Assembly: GCA_030613765.1 (NCBI GenBank)
Contig: JAUWLI010000007.1
Coordinates: forward strand, 1 to 23,238
Length of the DNA: 23,238 bases
Source: Phycisphaerae bacterium
GTDB lineage: Bacteria > Planctomycetota > Phycisphaerae > Sedimentisphaerales > SG8-4
Direction: 5' to 3'
The notes beneath the pieces are model-generated. The model did not search any database, was not told the DNA's origin, and worked only from the letters and a program-made list of their open reading frames with translations. Shown here piece by piece: positions 9,201 through 15,743 of the stretch. A program made the translations under genes and the position numbers. Every line of letters starts with the position of its first letter. The first letter of the stretch is position 1.

Positions 9201-10861
9201 CCGATATCCCTACTTATAAATCATTACCATCCGCTCGAACACGGCAAGAGTACCTGCGGCACATGCGCGGACAATACATTAACGACATCAATGGAATAAC
9301 GAAGACTGAACAGGCGAAGGCGAGTAAATGCCTCAGAAGGCTTGCCTGGGTGGGCAGAAGCCAATATCACAGTGGCGAGTATGAAGATGTCCTTGATACG
9401 CTGGCTGAAGTCGGAAAGCTCCAACTTGAGTTTACCGACAAGATATGTCCAACTGATGTCGCATTTATTGCAATGGCCCGAAATCAGGTCGGGAAACACC
9501 AAGAAGCACAAGCCACTCTCGATCGGTTGCGCCTCCTGCTCGAAGACGGGGAGCACCCCCGCGCAGAAAAGTACCTTTGCGATACGGAACAACTATTAGC
9601 GGGCAAAAACAGCAGAGTATATGGAGTATGGGAACTTATTAAGGCAGAAAAACTTGAGGAGGCTTCGCGACTCGTAGAAAAACTGCGGTCACTGCTGCAT
9701 CATGAAGATAGAGAAATTGTGGGACGTATCCAGAGTGTTTTCAAGGCCTTAGCCAGGTCTTACTACAATCGTGGCAGACGTGCCAAACACCACGGACATG
9801 GATACACTGAGGCTGTCGCCGATTATGAGACCGCAGTGCGTACTGACCCAAACTTAGCTCGGGCCTTCAGCGATTTGGGCTACTTACAGGCGGCGTACCC
9901 GAAAGCTAACTTCCACAACAGGACTAAGGCTATCGAGAACACCACTAAGGCATGTGAGCTGACTGACTGGAATGACTACCGTTATATCAGTACACTTGCG
10001 GATGTATACGCGAGGCTCGGCGATTTCGACACCGCCATCAAATGGCAGCAAAAAGCGATTAAATTACTGTCCGAGGACCGACGCCCAATGCCACGAGCCA
10101 GTTATGACTGGCAACTGAACCTGTATAATAAATTGAGGCAACCCTATAATCAGGGCAATCCATGCAGCTTTTCGACAGGCAGATTGGTTGCTTTGTGGAA
10201 GTTCGATGAAGACTCCGGCCGTATAGCCGAAGATTCATCGGGTAGTGGTTATGTCGGTAAGCTTAAAGGCGACCCACAGTGGCAGCCATCAGGTGGCAAA
10301 GTCGGTGGGGCGCTGGAGTTTGATGGTGAAGGCGATTATATTGAGGTTGGCGATGAATCTTGCTTCGACTTCCTCGACGAGATCACTATCGCTGCTTGGA
10401 TTAATATAACCACGGTCCCGAGACAGTGGACGGCTATAGTAACTAAAGGCAACTCTGCCTGGAGGCTTTCTACTTGCGGGGACAGGAGAAAATTTCACTT
10501 CGCTATTACTGGCGTCGGCCTCGGTTCAAGTTGGGTTCACGGAGAAAAGGAGGTACCACCTGGTGAATGGCACCATGTGGTCGGTACTTACGATGGAGCA
10601 AATGTCCGTTTATATGTGGATGGTGTGGAGGATCCAGCGTGTCCCGTTGCCTATGACGCTGGTTTAACAACCAACAACTTCACCGTTTGTATCGGTGGAA
10701 ATAGTGAGAAACCAGAACGTTGCTGGAACGGCTTGATAGATGATGTACGCATTTATAGTTATGCCTTGAGCCAGCAAGAGATTAAAGCGATTTGTGACGG
10801 CGAAGGATCCTATCCAGCCACACAAAGGACCGAAGTCGGATCGGCTTTGACAAAAAGGTGA
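6260..10861 (+). CDS. Membrane-spanning serine/threonine kinase with TPR, TolB-like propeller, TPR and LamG domains
   Basis: Numbering starts from the ATG at 6251 (1536 aa). The ATG at 6260 is preferred because AAGGA lies 9 nt before it. A Hanks-type kinase fills residues 40-340: glycine loop GEGGFALV (47-54), Lys70 in VALK, HRDIKPSN (161-168), DFG (184-186) and SPEQ in place of APE (215-218). All catalytic residues are present. The segment ADLDWITFKAMEKNRTHRY (306-324) is typical of planctomycete kinases. One hydrophobic helix (about 365-386) follows, so the rest should lie outside the cytoplasm: TPR repeats (about 402-660), a PD40/TolB-like propeller with five WSPDG-type repeats (about 728-985), further TPRs (about 1020-1280) and a LamG-like jelly roll (about 1309-1515, with WHHVVGTYDG and DDVRIYSYAL). 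It probably phosphorylates cytoplasmic proteins in response to an external glycan or protein ligand; the ligand is unknown. It stands alone behind its own promoter. Confidence 0.9.
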   Translation: MGEDQKRDNKSPNKEGLPSTASSVGSEFKPGSRIGSYKLLSIVGEGGFALVYLAEQEKPVRRRVALKVIKPGMDSKQVISRFEAERQALALLNHPNVAHVYDAGTTEDGYPYFVMEYVKGISLTEHCDRQRLTIEERIKLFLQVCEAVQHAHQKGIIHRDIKPSNIQVCIEGERIIPKVIDFGIAKALYQPLIDRTLLTEEGQIVGTPEYMSPEQAEMTHQDIDTRTDIYSLGVLLYELLTGSLPFESKILRAGSLDQIRQVIRDESPKIPSVQVSSLKAEEATKLAQCCRTEVHALRRKLRADLDWITFKAMEKNRTHRYQTAHAMAEDIQRHLNHEPVLAGPPSKIYRLKKFIRKHRAQAIRAATIAILLVAVGVISVMYLQERKRSKKEESLKDQNILSGAKILRSYGHFEQALARVVTIINSEHVGRDARLLRAQLLLQLGHLGSAIAELKQLLGEEPEIAGTAHYLLAMIYMGSDPTKAKEHQQRAVELPPQTAEAYYLRAMIASSLEDRLEHLNKAVDLDRGHYDSLKARALVYYATKEYRNMERDAVAMTTLSAQDHLGYSLLAIAVRETGDFAAALKYHNRAIELSRDDPELYNQRYETYQRMGNHQSALEDAQSCVKLAPEQLICHFHLFTTLVLLENYEAARKEYSEIVGADSKQKNLFEAWVGRYVFKVLGAGQQFELPERIARDEAFSAMQMAVEYYHKLENKAVRLVPGVFGQSSWSPDGKQLAYGRSDMHAWEAKSLMAGAPVLSGSGGIEILDLDSNTTRLLVSFGRDPAWSPDGNDIAFVRGAIGVREQQEEVWIIPAKGGEPRRLAEGGWPIWTNDPRLLFFHSREQKTLYSIRTDDLTAKRERIISCPSRFPAVSPDANYVAYAEGEELQIVDLSSGSVKAKWIAPVPLTELLLRWSPDGNELSVGGSTGSDLGLWIFDIERKKAWHIFDYPAISGIWSPDRLQMVVEIKGPYKENWLVTLYPDIPTYKSLPSARTRQEYLRHMRGQYINDINGITKTEQAKASKCLRRLAWVGRSQYHSGEYEDVLDTLAEVGKLQLEFTDKICPTDVAFIAMARNQVGKHQEAQATLDRLRLLLEDGEHPRAEKYLCDTEQLLAGKNSRVYGVWELIKAEKLEEASRLVEKLRSLLHHEDREIVGRIQSVFKALARSYYNRGRRAKHHGHGYTEAVADYETAVRTDPNLARAFSDLGYLQAAYPKANFHNRTKAIENTTKACELTDWNDYRYISTLADVYARLGDFDTAIKWQQKAIKLLSEDRRPMPRASYDWQLNLYNKLRQPYNQGNPCSFSTGRLVALWKFDEDSGRIAEDSSGSGYVGKLKGDPQWQPSGGKVGGALEFDGEGDYIEVGDESCFDFLDEITIAAWINITTVPRQWTAIVTKGNSAWRLSTCGDRRKFHFAITGVGLGSSWVHGEKEVPPGEWHHVVGTYDGANVRLYVDGVEDPACPVAYDAGLTTNNFTVCIGGNSEKPERCWNGLIDDVRIYSYALSQQEIKAICDGEGSYPATQRTEVGSALTKR

Positions 10862-10989
10862 AAGCTATGCAGTACCCCTGGACGTAAAAGAAGCTTATCA
10901 AAAGCAATAATAAATGCAGAAAGCTGCCTTTGATGTCTTCGTCACTCAATATGCAAAGACTAGTGCTGAGATGACAAAAGAGTGCTCTT

Positions 10990-12402
10990 GTGAAGATTAG
11001 TTTCATAATTCCGCCGAGAATTGCCATCAGCCCAAGGGATGCTGTAAGAGTTGATGCAGAAGTGCCTCATCCAGGTATTCTTTGTATTGCCCAATTTTTA
11101 TTATCGCATGATATCGAAACAACAATTCTTGATCTCAATGTGCTTCCTAATAAAGGTAGTGATAAGGAGATTATCGATTATCTGGCAAACGAGAAACCTG
11201 ATGTTGTCGGTCTGACTGCCCTCACATGCAATTATCCACACATGGCAAGAATTGCCAGACTTGTTCGAAAAATAACAACAGACATCAAAATCATCGCCGG
11301 AGGCGTTCACATTTCACTCAATCACGAGGATATTCTAAAATCAAGCGACGAAGTACTATTTGACTTCCTTGTCTATGCTGAAGGAGAACAAGCTACGTTG
11401 GGGCTCATGCAGCACTTATCTGGAGCAAAGCCACTCGAGAATATCAGGGGGATATGCTACAAAGATTGTGATGGGTACATTGTGAAAACTCCACCAGTTG
11501 AACAGATGCTCAAACCACCAATAATCAAGGAAGCCTGGGATCTACTCGATATTCCTAAGTACGCAAATAATGGGAAAGGATTCGGTCTCTCATTCAACAC
11601 TATGAGGGGATGCTATGGGCATTGTAATTTTTGCTCAGAGCCTCTAAGGTGGCCAGGTGTGCGAATGATGACTGCCGAGGATGTTGTCACTCAGTTCAGG
11701 TATTTGAAAGAGAAATTTGATCCTGACTACATTCTCATAGGGGACTCCAACTTTAACCTGAGTACCGAGCGTATTAAGAAATTCGTTGAGCTAATGAAAT
11801 CCGAAGAGCTGTCAATCCCATTTATTTTTGGAGGTAGGGCAGACAAAATATGGGAGCAAAGAGAATTGTTGCCGGAACTTCGCGAACGAGGTGCCTTTAT
11901 TGTCTTTATCGGTGGAGAAAGAATGGCTGAAACTGATCTGGCCTACATCGGGAAGGATTTGTCTCCATGTCTGATTGAACAAGCAGCGATGGCCGTTCAC
12001 GACAGCGGCATCGGTCTTGAAACGATATTCATATTTGGGCTTCCCTTTGATACAGAAGAGTCAATGAAAACACAAGCCCGTCTCATACAGGAGAAGATAA
12101 GACCAGAGATACCATCCTTCGCCAGTTATACTCCAATACCAGGTACACTTGAGTACCCGAGAGGCCAAAAGTATATACGAATACACGACTTGACTTACTA
12201 TACGTTCAACAACTCCGTATGTGATACAGACTTTCTCAACCACCAGCAAGTGCATGCGATGATAAACAGTCTATGGTTTCATTACTGGGAGCAAAAAGAT
12301 AATAGGACCAGTCTTCTTAGCCATCCTAACGCAACGACCCGTAAGTTTGGCCAAATTTACTATGACAATCTCGAAATACTGCCCGAATACCAGGCTTTGT
12401 GA
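10990..12402 (+). CDS. Cobalamin-binding-domain radical SAM protein
   Basis: The 470-residue protein has a B12-binding-like Rossmann domain at the N-terminus (residues 1-150, with VPHPGILCIAQFLL and IIAGGVHIS). A radical SAM core follows with the [4Fe-4S] motif C-x3-C-x2-C at Cys208, Cys212 and Cys215 (GCYGHCNFC), plus GGERM at about 314. Such enzymes cleave S-adenosylmethionine to start radical methylations, ring rearrangements or other difficult chemistry. The family is too broad to name the reaction. The start is GTG at 10990; an in-frame stop 18 nt upstream leaves no earlier option, and the ribosome site is weak. It lies 128 bp after the kinase and before a DUF6625 glycosyltransferase. 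No terminator is visible between kinase and this gene, so read-through is possible. Within a glycan-type island, modification of a sugar or lipid is a guess only. Confidence 0.88.
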   Translation: MKISFIIPPRIAISPRDAVRVDAEVPHPGILCIAQFLLSHDIETTILDLNVLPNKGSDKEIIDYLANEKPDVVGLTALTCNYPHMARIARLVRKITTDIKIIAGGVHISLNHEDILKSSDEVLFDFLVYAEGEQATLGLMQHLSGAKPLENIRGICYKDCDGYIVKTPPVEQMLKPPIIKEAWDLLDIPKYANNGKGFGLSFNTMRGCYGHCNFCSEPLRWPGVRMMTAEDVVTQFRYLKEKFDPDYILIGDSNFNLSTERIKKFVELMKSEELSIPFIFGGRADKIWEQRELLPELRERGAFIVFIGGERMAETDLAYIGKDLSPCLIEQAAMAVHDSGIGLETIFIFGLPFDTEESMKTQARLIQEKIRPEIPSFASYTPIPGTLEYPRGQKYIRIHDLTYYTFNNSVCDTDFLNHQQVHAMINSLWFHYWEQKDNRTSLLSHPNATTRKFGQIYYDNLEILPEYQAL

Positions 12403-12502
12403 TGCACGTGGTTCATACCGCACTTTCTAAAAGAGATCTTGTGGTAGAGACTCGAACGGACTGATACTTCCTTAAATCGTAAATGATATAAAGTTTTTTA
12501 TA

Positions 12503-12508
12503 TATAAT
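12503..12508 (+). promoter_or_regulatory. Candidate -10 box for the DUF6625 gene
   Basis: A perfect TATAAT lies about 50 bp before the ATG at 12557. No good -35 box is seen 16-18 bp upstream, so the call is weak. Its position supports the ATG at 12557 over the TTG at 12509. Confidence 0.3.
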
Positions 12509-12556
12509 TTGTGTACAAAGAGTCGTAATGGAGTTTTCAGAGAACAGTTTCTTGAT

Positions 12557-13408
12557 ATGGACAACAAATATCTGAATCAAATTGTTTTAATCGTTGCTTA
12601 TATAGGAAAATTACCACACTACATAAACCTATTTGTCGAAACCTGTAAATTTAATCCTTCTGTAGATTGGATTATTTTTAGCGATCAACTTCCTCCCGAG
12701 AACAAAGCCAGCAACGTTAAATTCATTAAAATGACACTCCGAGATATCGAAGAGTTAATTTACAATAAACTGAAATTAAGACCCAATATAACAAGAGGAT
12801 ATAAATTGTGTGATTTTAAACCTGCTTATGGTATCATTTTCAAAGATTATTTAAAAGAATACGATTTTTGGGGGCATACTGATTTAGATATGGTATTAGG
12901 AGATATTAGGAAGTTTATTACCTCTAACGTGTTGGAAAATTATGATATAGTGTCTGCTGATGAAAGAAGATTGTGCGGACCTTTTACTCTTTTCAGAAAT
13001 TGTAAAAAAATTAATGATTTGTATAAAGAACACAAGGATTATGAGATCATTTTTGGAAGCAATAAACATTATGCTTTTGACGAAAAAGATTTTAATGAGG
13101 TGGTAGTGCAAGCTCAAAGGAAAGGCTCGATTCATTGCTTATTCAGGTTTTTTCGGAAGTGGGGCAACAGAAACAAAGAAGCTCTTTTATGGCGTAATGA
13201 CAAACCGGAGGACAACGAATACAGAGAAACCTTTTTATGGCGTAATGGTAAACTGATTGTAGAGGAGGACAACAGAGAGATAATATTTTTACATCTCCGA
13301 CCGTGGATAAAAGGGTCGGGGCGGCTTGGAAACCTTTCCTTCCCTTTTAGATGGCACGAAGCGAAAAATGGATGGGGATTTACTAAAGGCCACTTTTATC
13401 TTCTTTAA
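12557..13408 (+). CDS. DUF6625-type glycosyltransferase
   Basis: The protein has about 283 residues from ATG at 12557 and resembles the DUF6625 family found in surface-polysaccharide loci. Visible marks are IVLIVAYIGKLPHYINLF at the N-terminus, DWIIFSD, YKLCDFKPAYGIIFKDYL, and DFWGHTDLDMVLGDIRKF with a D-x-D donor site. Frames extend upstream to a TTG at 12509, but family members start close to the first strand, and a TATAAT (12503-12508) directly before the TTG would put the transcription start beyond it, so the ATG is preferred. The C-terminal third contains an imperfect internal duplication (LLWRND...EDN and FLWRNG...EDN; DNA 13184-13273) that may be specific to this lineage. The gene is strongly AT-rich and differs in composition from the DNA after 15,350. 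The substrate is unknown. Glycosyltransferase activity is family-based inference. Confidence 0.8.
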   Translation: MDNKYLNQIVLIVAYIGKLPHYINLFVETCKFNPSVDWIIFSDQLPPENKASNVKFIKMTLRDIEELIYNKLKLRPNITRGYKLCDFKPAYGIIFKDYLKEYDFWGHTDLDMVLGDIRKFITSNVLENYDIVSADERRLCGPFTLFRNCKKINDLYKEHKDYEIIFGSNKHYAFDEKDFNEVVVQAQRKGSIHCLFRFFRKWGNRNKEALLWRNDKPEDNEYRETFLWRNGKLIVEEDNREIIFLHLRPWIKGSGRLGNLSFPFRWHEAKNGWGFTKGHFYLL

Positions 13409-13732
13409 CTGTTCGCCTTACTTAAACAGCGGCTGGTGTAACGTGAAACACTCAGACTAATGGCCTCGAAAGCCCGTGGCTCGAGGCATCGCCGGCTCAG
13501 ACCGGCATGTGTCATAAATGTAAGTCCTCAGCAGAAAAGAGACCAATCTGGCTTTCAATTAGAGAGCGACTTCAGTCCCAGTTTCTATTACCCAATATAA
13601 GCAGTGATATCGCTACGTGCCTGAATCGGGCAATTGGCACGGCGGGACTTTCACCTGCTGGGTTGCGACCCTGTCGGTCGTTCCAATTACATATTTACAA
13701 AAGCCGCAAAATAATTTAGCACTAATTTATCA
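13409..13732 (-). ncRNA. Possible group II intron remnant (structured, non-coding)
   Basis: These 324 bp hold no supportable gene. On the minus strand, 13636-13675 reads as a small hairpin (GGGTCGCAACCC) followed by CAGCAGGTGAAAGTCC. I recognise the GGTGAAAGTCC block as typical of domain I in bacterial group II introns. No reverse transcriptase, no domain V and no clear 5' intron end are visible, so at most this is a decayed fragment. The same interval contains two tandem hairpins near 13464-13506. It separates the DUF6625 gene from the convergent recombinase gene. The recognition is from memory of the motif; a covariance-model search is decisive. Confidence 0.3.
13464..13506. repeat. Two tandem hairpins after the DUF6625 gene
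   Basis: The first hairpin (13464-13486) pairs CCTCGA with TCGAGG and has an inner GCC/GGC pairing. The second (13491-13506) pairs GCCGG with CCGGC around a 6-nt loop. Neither is followed by a T-run on either strand, so they are not classical Rho-independent terminators, though they could slow polymerase between two convergent genes. Confidence 0.4.
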
Positions 13733-14731
13733 TTACAGCCAGTCACCAACTGGTATTTGATCCACTGCATGGCGCAGGACAGGATCAACATTGGTATAAA
13801 CCTTATTTGTCAGATCTGGCGAAGAATGTTCCAGTAATTTCTGGGTAACAGCAGTGGATACGCCGTTCTGAGCAAGCACAGAGCCGAAGGTTTTTCGTAG
13901 ATCATGAAATTTGAAATCCCCCAATCCGAGCTTTCTACGTATCTGATCCCACCTGTACTGGTTGAAACGATCAATGAATATTCTTTCCTGTTCAGGATTT
14001 AATCCGGAAACATATTTCTTGAGCTCCTCCATAATCCGAACAGGGACTGGGCGTGAACCCATACTTTTCCTGGTCTTTTTGCTCCTTGTAGCGACATAGC
14101 TGTTTTCAAAGTCAATATCAGAAATCCTTAATGCTTCGATGTCACCGCGCCTTAAGCCGGTACCCAAAGCCAAGAGGATCCTCATCTTTAACGTATGATA
14201 TGGTTTGGATGCTGATAGCAATTTCTTTATTTGGGTGTTAGTCAGAGATTTTACAGGTCTTTCGTCTTCCTTCAGCTGCCTGATCTCTATTTCTCCATTT
14301 GCATACCTATTCTTCCTGCACCAATGAATGAATGCCTTCAGGTTCCTGATGTCCTTGTTGAGCGTCAAACGTTTGACTTCATGGCCTCTCCCGAGTATGA
14401 ACCTGTCAATTGCGTTTTGCGTAATCTGTTTCGAGTTACATTTTCCAACAAGTCGTTCAAAGTTTCGCAACGTAAGAGCTACTTCATAGAGTGAATCCTC
14501 TGTAATGCCTGCTACTTTTTTGCTGTGCTCGTACTCATTTCGCATCTGCTGCCAGTCTACGGTGATGGTCCCAGTAAACACATCGGAGTTCAACTGAGTG
14601 TATTTTATCTGACAATAATGTCCGGCCAGAGCCTTTGTAGGTAAGGCCTTTGCTTTGCGTTTACCGCTTTCGAACCAGCCGACCCACCAGCCTTTGATAC
14701 CTTTTCTTTTGTACATCCAGGCTTTTCTCAT
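13733..14731 (-). CDS. Tyrosine recombinase / island integrase
   Basis: The 332-residue protein is a complete site-specific recombinase. An N-terminal arm-binding-type region and a SAM-like core-binding domain (about 55-150) precede the catalytic domain (about 160-320). Catalytic residues are all present: Arg194 in GTGLRRGD, a Lys in the SKKTRK hairpin (about 218), His276 and Arg279 in FHDLRKTF, His302 in LLEHSS and the nucleophile Tyr312 in VYTNV. The frame stays open 97 codons further upstream to 15022, but that stretch is unlike recombinases (Cys/His-rich, no homology seen). The ATG at 14731 begins the usual sequence and has GGGTG just before it. The gene points towards the island interior, with its promoter side facing the tRNA fragment about 520 bp away, the standard arrangement for integrases that use a tRNA 3' end as attachment site. 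Confidence 0.92.
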   Translation of the reverse strand: MRKAWMYKRKGIKGWWVGWFESGKRKAKALPTKALAGHYCQIKYTQLNSDVFTGTITVDWQQMRNEYEHSKKVAGITEDSLYEVALTLRNFERLVGKCNSKQITQNAIDRFILGRGHEVKRLTLNKDIRNLKAFIHWCRKNRYANGEIEIRQLKEDERPVKSLTNTQIKKLLSASKPYHTLKMRILLALGTGLRRGDIEALRISDIDFENSYVATRSKKTRKSMGSRPVPVRIMEELKKYVSGLNPEQERIFIDRFNQYRWDQIRRKLGLGDFKFHDLRKTFGSVLAQNGVSTAVTQKLLEHSSPDLTNKVYTNVDPVLRHAVDQIPVGDWL

Positions 14732-15230
14732 AACACCCAGTCTATCGTAATTATGGGGGTGCGAATCAAGCAAAAAAATGGGCTTTGATATGGGCAAAAC
14801 GGTGTCAAAATGGTGACATGCGCAACGATGCTCAAGACAAGTAGAGCATAAGCATTTATTCTGCAAAAGGTTACGAAATGGCCAAATACTTTTCCTCCCG
14901 GACATTGAATCCGTCATCGAAAAATCGGGGTTTTTTGGCCAAAATCCAAGGTGGGCAAATCCACATAACTGCTTCATATAGCTGACGCTGTTACCCCTAT
15001 TTTTAATGACAGACGGAAACATCGGACAGGCTATCCGAAAGTCGTTGAAATTAACACAGATAGCAGGCTTAGCTAAGATTTTGCCTGCTTTTCTAAAATG
15101 TCTGTTTTTTAAGTGTTCGTCAAAAAGTTCGTCAATTTGCAGTGGATACTGAGTTGTTAGTCACTTGTAAGTCCACTTGTTAACCACTTGTAACCCTCGT
15201 TTAGGCTTAAAAATCACCACTTAACTCCTT
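14732..15230. other. Integrase-to-attachment-site intergenic region
   Basis: These 499 bp between the recombinase start and the tRNA fragment contain a short inverted repeat TGTCA-N6-TGACA (14803-14818), which could be a regulator site near the integrase promoter. They also contain two sets of direct repeats (15115-15193). An open frame continuing from the recombinase runs through part of it but looks non-coding. Confidence 0.5.
15115..15193 (+). repeat. Candidate integrase arm-type sites: GTTCGTCAA x2 and CACTTGTWA x3
   Basis: GTTCGTCAA occurs at 15115-15123 and 15127-15135 (12-bp period). CACTTGTAA, CACTTGTTA and CACTTGTAA occur at 15162-15170, 15174-15182 and 15185-15193 (11-12-bp period). 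Short direct repeats spaced one helical turn apart between an integrase gene and its att core are what arm-binding domains of lambda-type integrases recognise. The role is inferred from position and spacing. Confidence 0.5.
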
Positions 15231-15252
15231 GCTCCGTAAACACTTACGGGGC
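15231..15252. repeat. Nine-bp hairpin abutting the tRNA fragment
   Basis: GCTCCGTAA (15231-15239) pairs with TTACGGGGC (15244-15252) over all nine positions (one G-T) around an ACAC loop. No T-run follows on either strand. It sits at the presumed island junction and may be a recombinase-related inverted repeat or the end of an island transcript. Confidence 0.45.
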
Positions 15253-15304
15253 CAGCCTCAGACTGTCGATCCGAAGGTTGAGGGTTCGAATCCCTTCGGC
15301 CTCG
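15248..15304 (+). tRNA. Partial tRNA-Asp(GTC)-like gene, 3' half; probable att site
   Basis: From 15258 the sequence folds as a canonical tRNA 3' half. The anticodon stem is TCAGA/TCCGA (one A-C mismatch) around the loop CTGTCGA, with U33, anticodon GTC and a purine at 37. A 5-nt variable region AGGTT, the T-arm GAGGG-TTCGAAT-CCCTT, the acceptor 3' strand CGGCCTC (15297-15303) and a discriminator G (15304) follow. CCA is not encoded. No D-arm is present. GGGGCCA at 15248-15254 could pair with the acceptor strand at six of seven positions, leaving only three bases before the anticodon stem. It is therefore not a functional tRNA as read. The best explanation is the duplicated 3' end left by integration into a tRNA-Asp gene. 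The antisense reading frame here gives the peptide GIRTLNLRIDS, a common artefact of tRNA genes. Confidence 0.75.
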
Positions 15305-15310
15305 TTAGTT

Positions 15311-15350
15311 AAAGCTCTGTAGGCTAACAACTCACAGAGCTTTTTGTTTT
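15311..15350 (+). terminator. Rho-independent terminator downstream of the tRNA 3' end
   Basis: AAAGCTCTGT (15311-15320) pairs perfectly with ACAGAGCTTT (15334-15343) over ten bp with a 13-nt loop, followed by a T-rich tail (15341-15350). It begins six bases after the tRNA discriminator, so it is likely the original tRNA terminator and marks host DNA to the right of the island. Confidence 0.8.
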
Positions 15351-15743
15351 GGGGGAAATTGCCAAAAATGGGGCGAGCACCACTGCGCACCAAGAAGAGT
15401 GGAGCATCTCTGAGTATCCTTCCACATTCTTTCCACAATTCAGCTAAACGATTTAGATTAGAGCTGTCCATACGACAGTCGCGAGCAAACACATTGCGCA
15501 CGCCCCCACTGATCTCGCTACCCATCACCACGCCCCCGTTACCATCTTTCATTTCACAGCCTTGCACAACGATGTTTTCCGAGGGCGCAGCGGTGCGCTC
15601 ACCCAAAGCCAATAGCATACACACCGTGATAATTAGGACCAACCGTTTCATCTTGACCTTTTCATCTCCCAAGTTTTTCGCAACCGTTCACGGGTATCTT
15701 CACCTTACAGTTTCCTATTCCGATTCATCTTTGGCTGGCGGGA

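Larger units (their letters stand above)
15244..15651 (-). pseudogene. GH28 (polygalacturonase-like) remnant behind a signal peptide
   Basis: From ATG at 15651, with AAGG 5-8 nt upstream, the frame gives a Sec-type signal peptide (KRLVLIITVCMLLALG). It then jumps at once to a GH28-like parallel beta-helix segment of about 46 residues (15448-15585: NIVVQGCEMKDGNGGVV and SGGVRNVFARDCRMDSSNL). Intact GH28 enzymes have several hundred residues and put this segment in the middle, with catalytic Asp residues before it that are missing here. After NLNR the similarity stops, and the frame runs through the terminator and the tRNA fragment to a stop at 15244, so its tail is not meaningful. The remnant lies 92 bp after the triple-DUF1080 gene on the same strand and was probably the last gene of that unit. 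It is a decayed gene with an internal deletion; a functional small protein is unlikely. Confidence 0.7.

Noticed and set aside
13507..13719. Plus-strand open frame of 70 codons
   Set aside because: No family similarity, no ribosome site, and it is antisense to the intron-like segment.
14732..15022. 97-codon N-terminal extension of the recombinase
   Set aside because: It is Cys/His-rich, unlike recombinases, and overlaps the integrase promoter region; the ATG at 14731 begins a normal recombinase.
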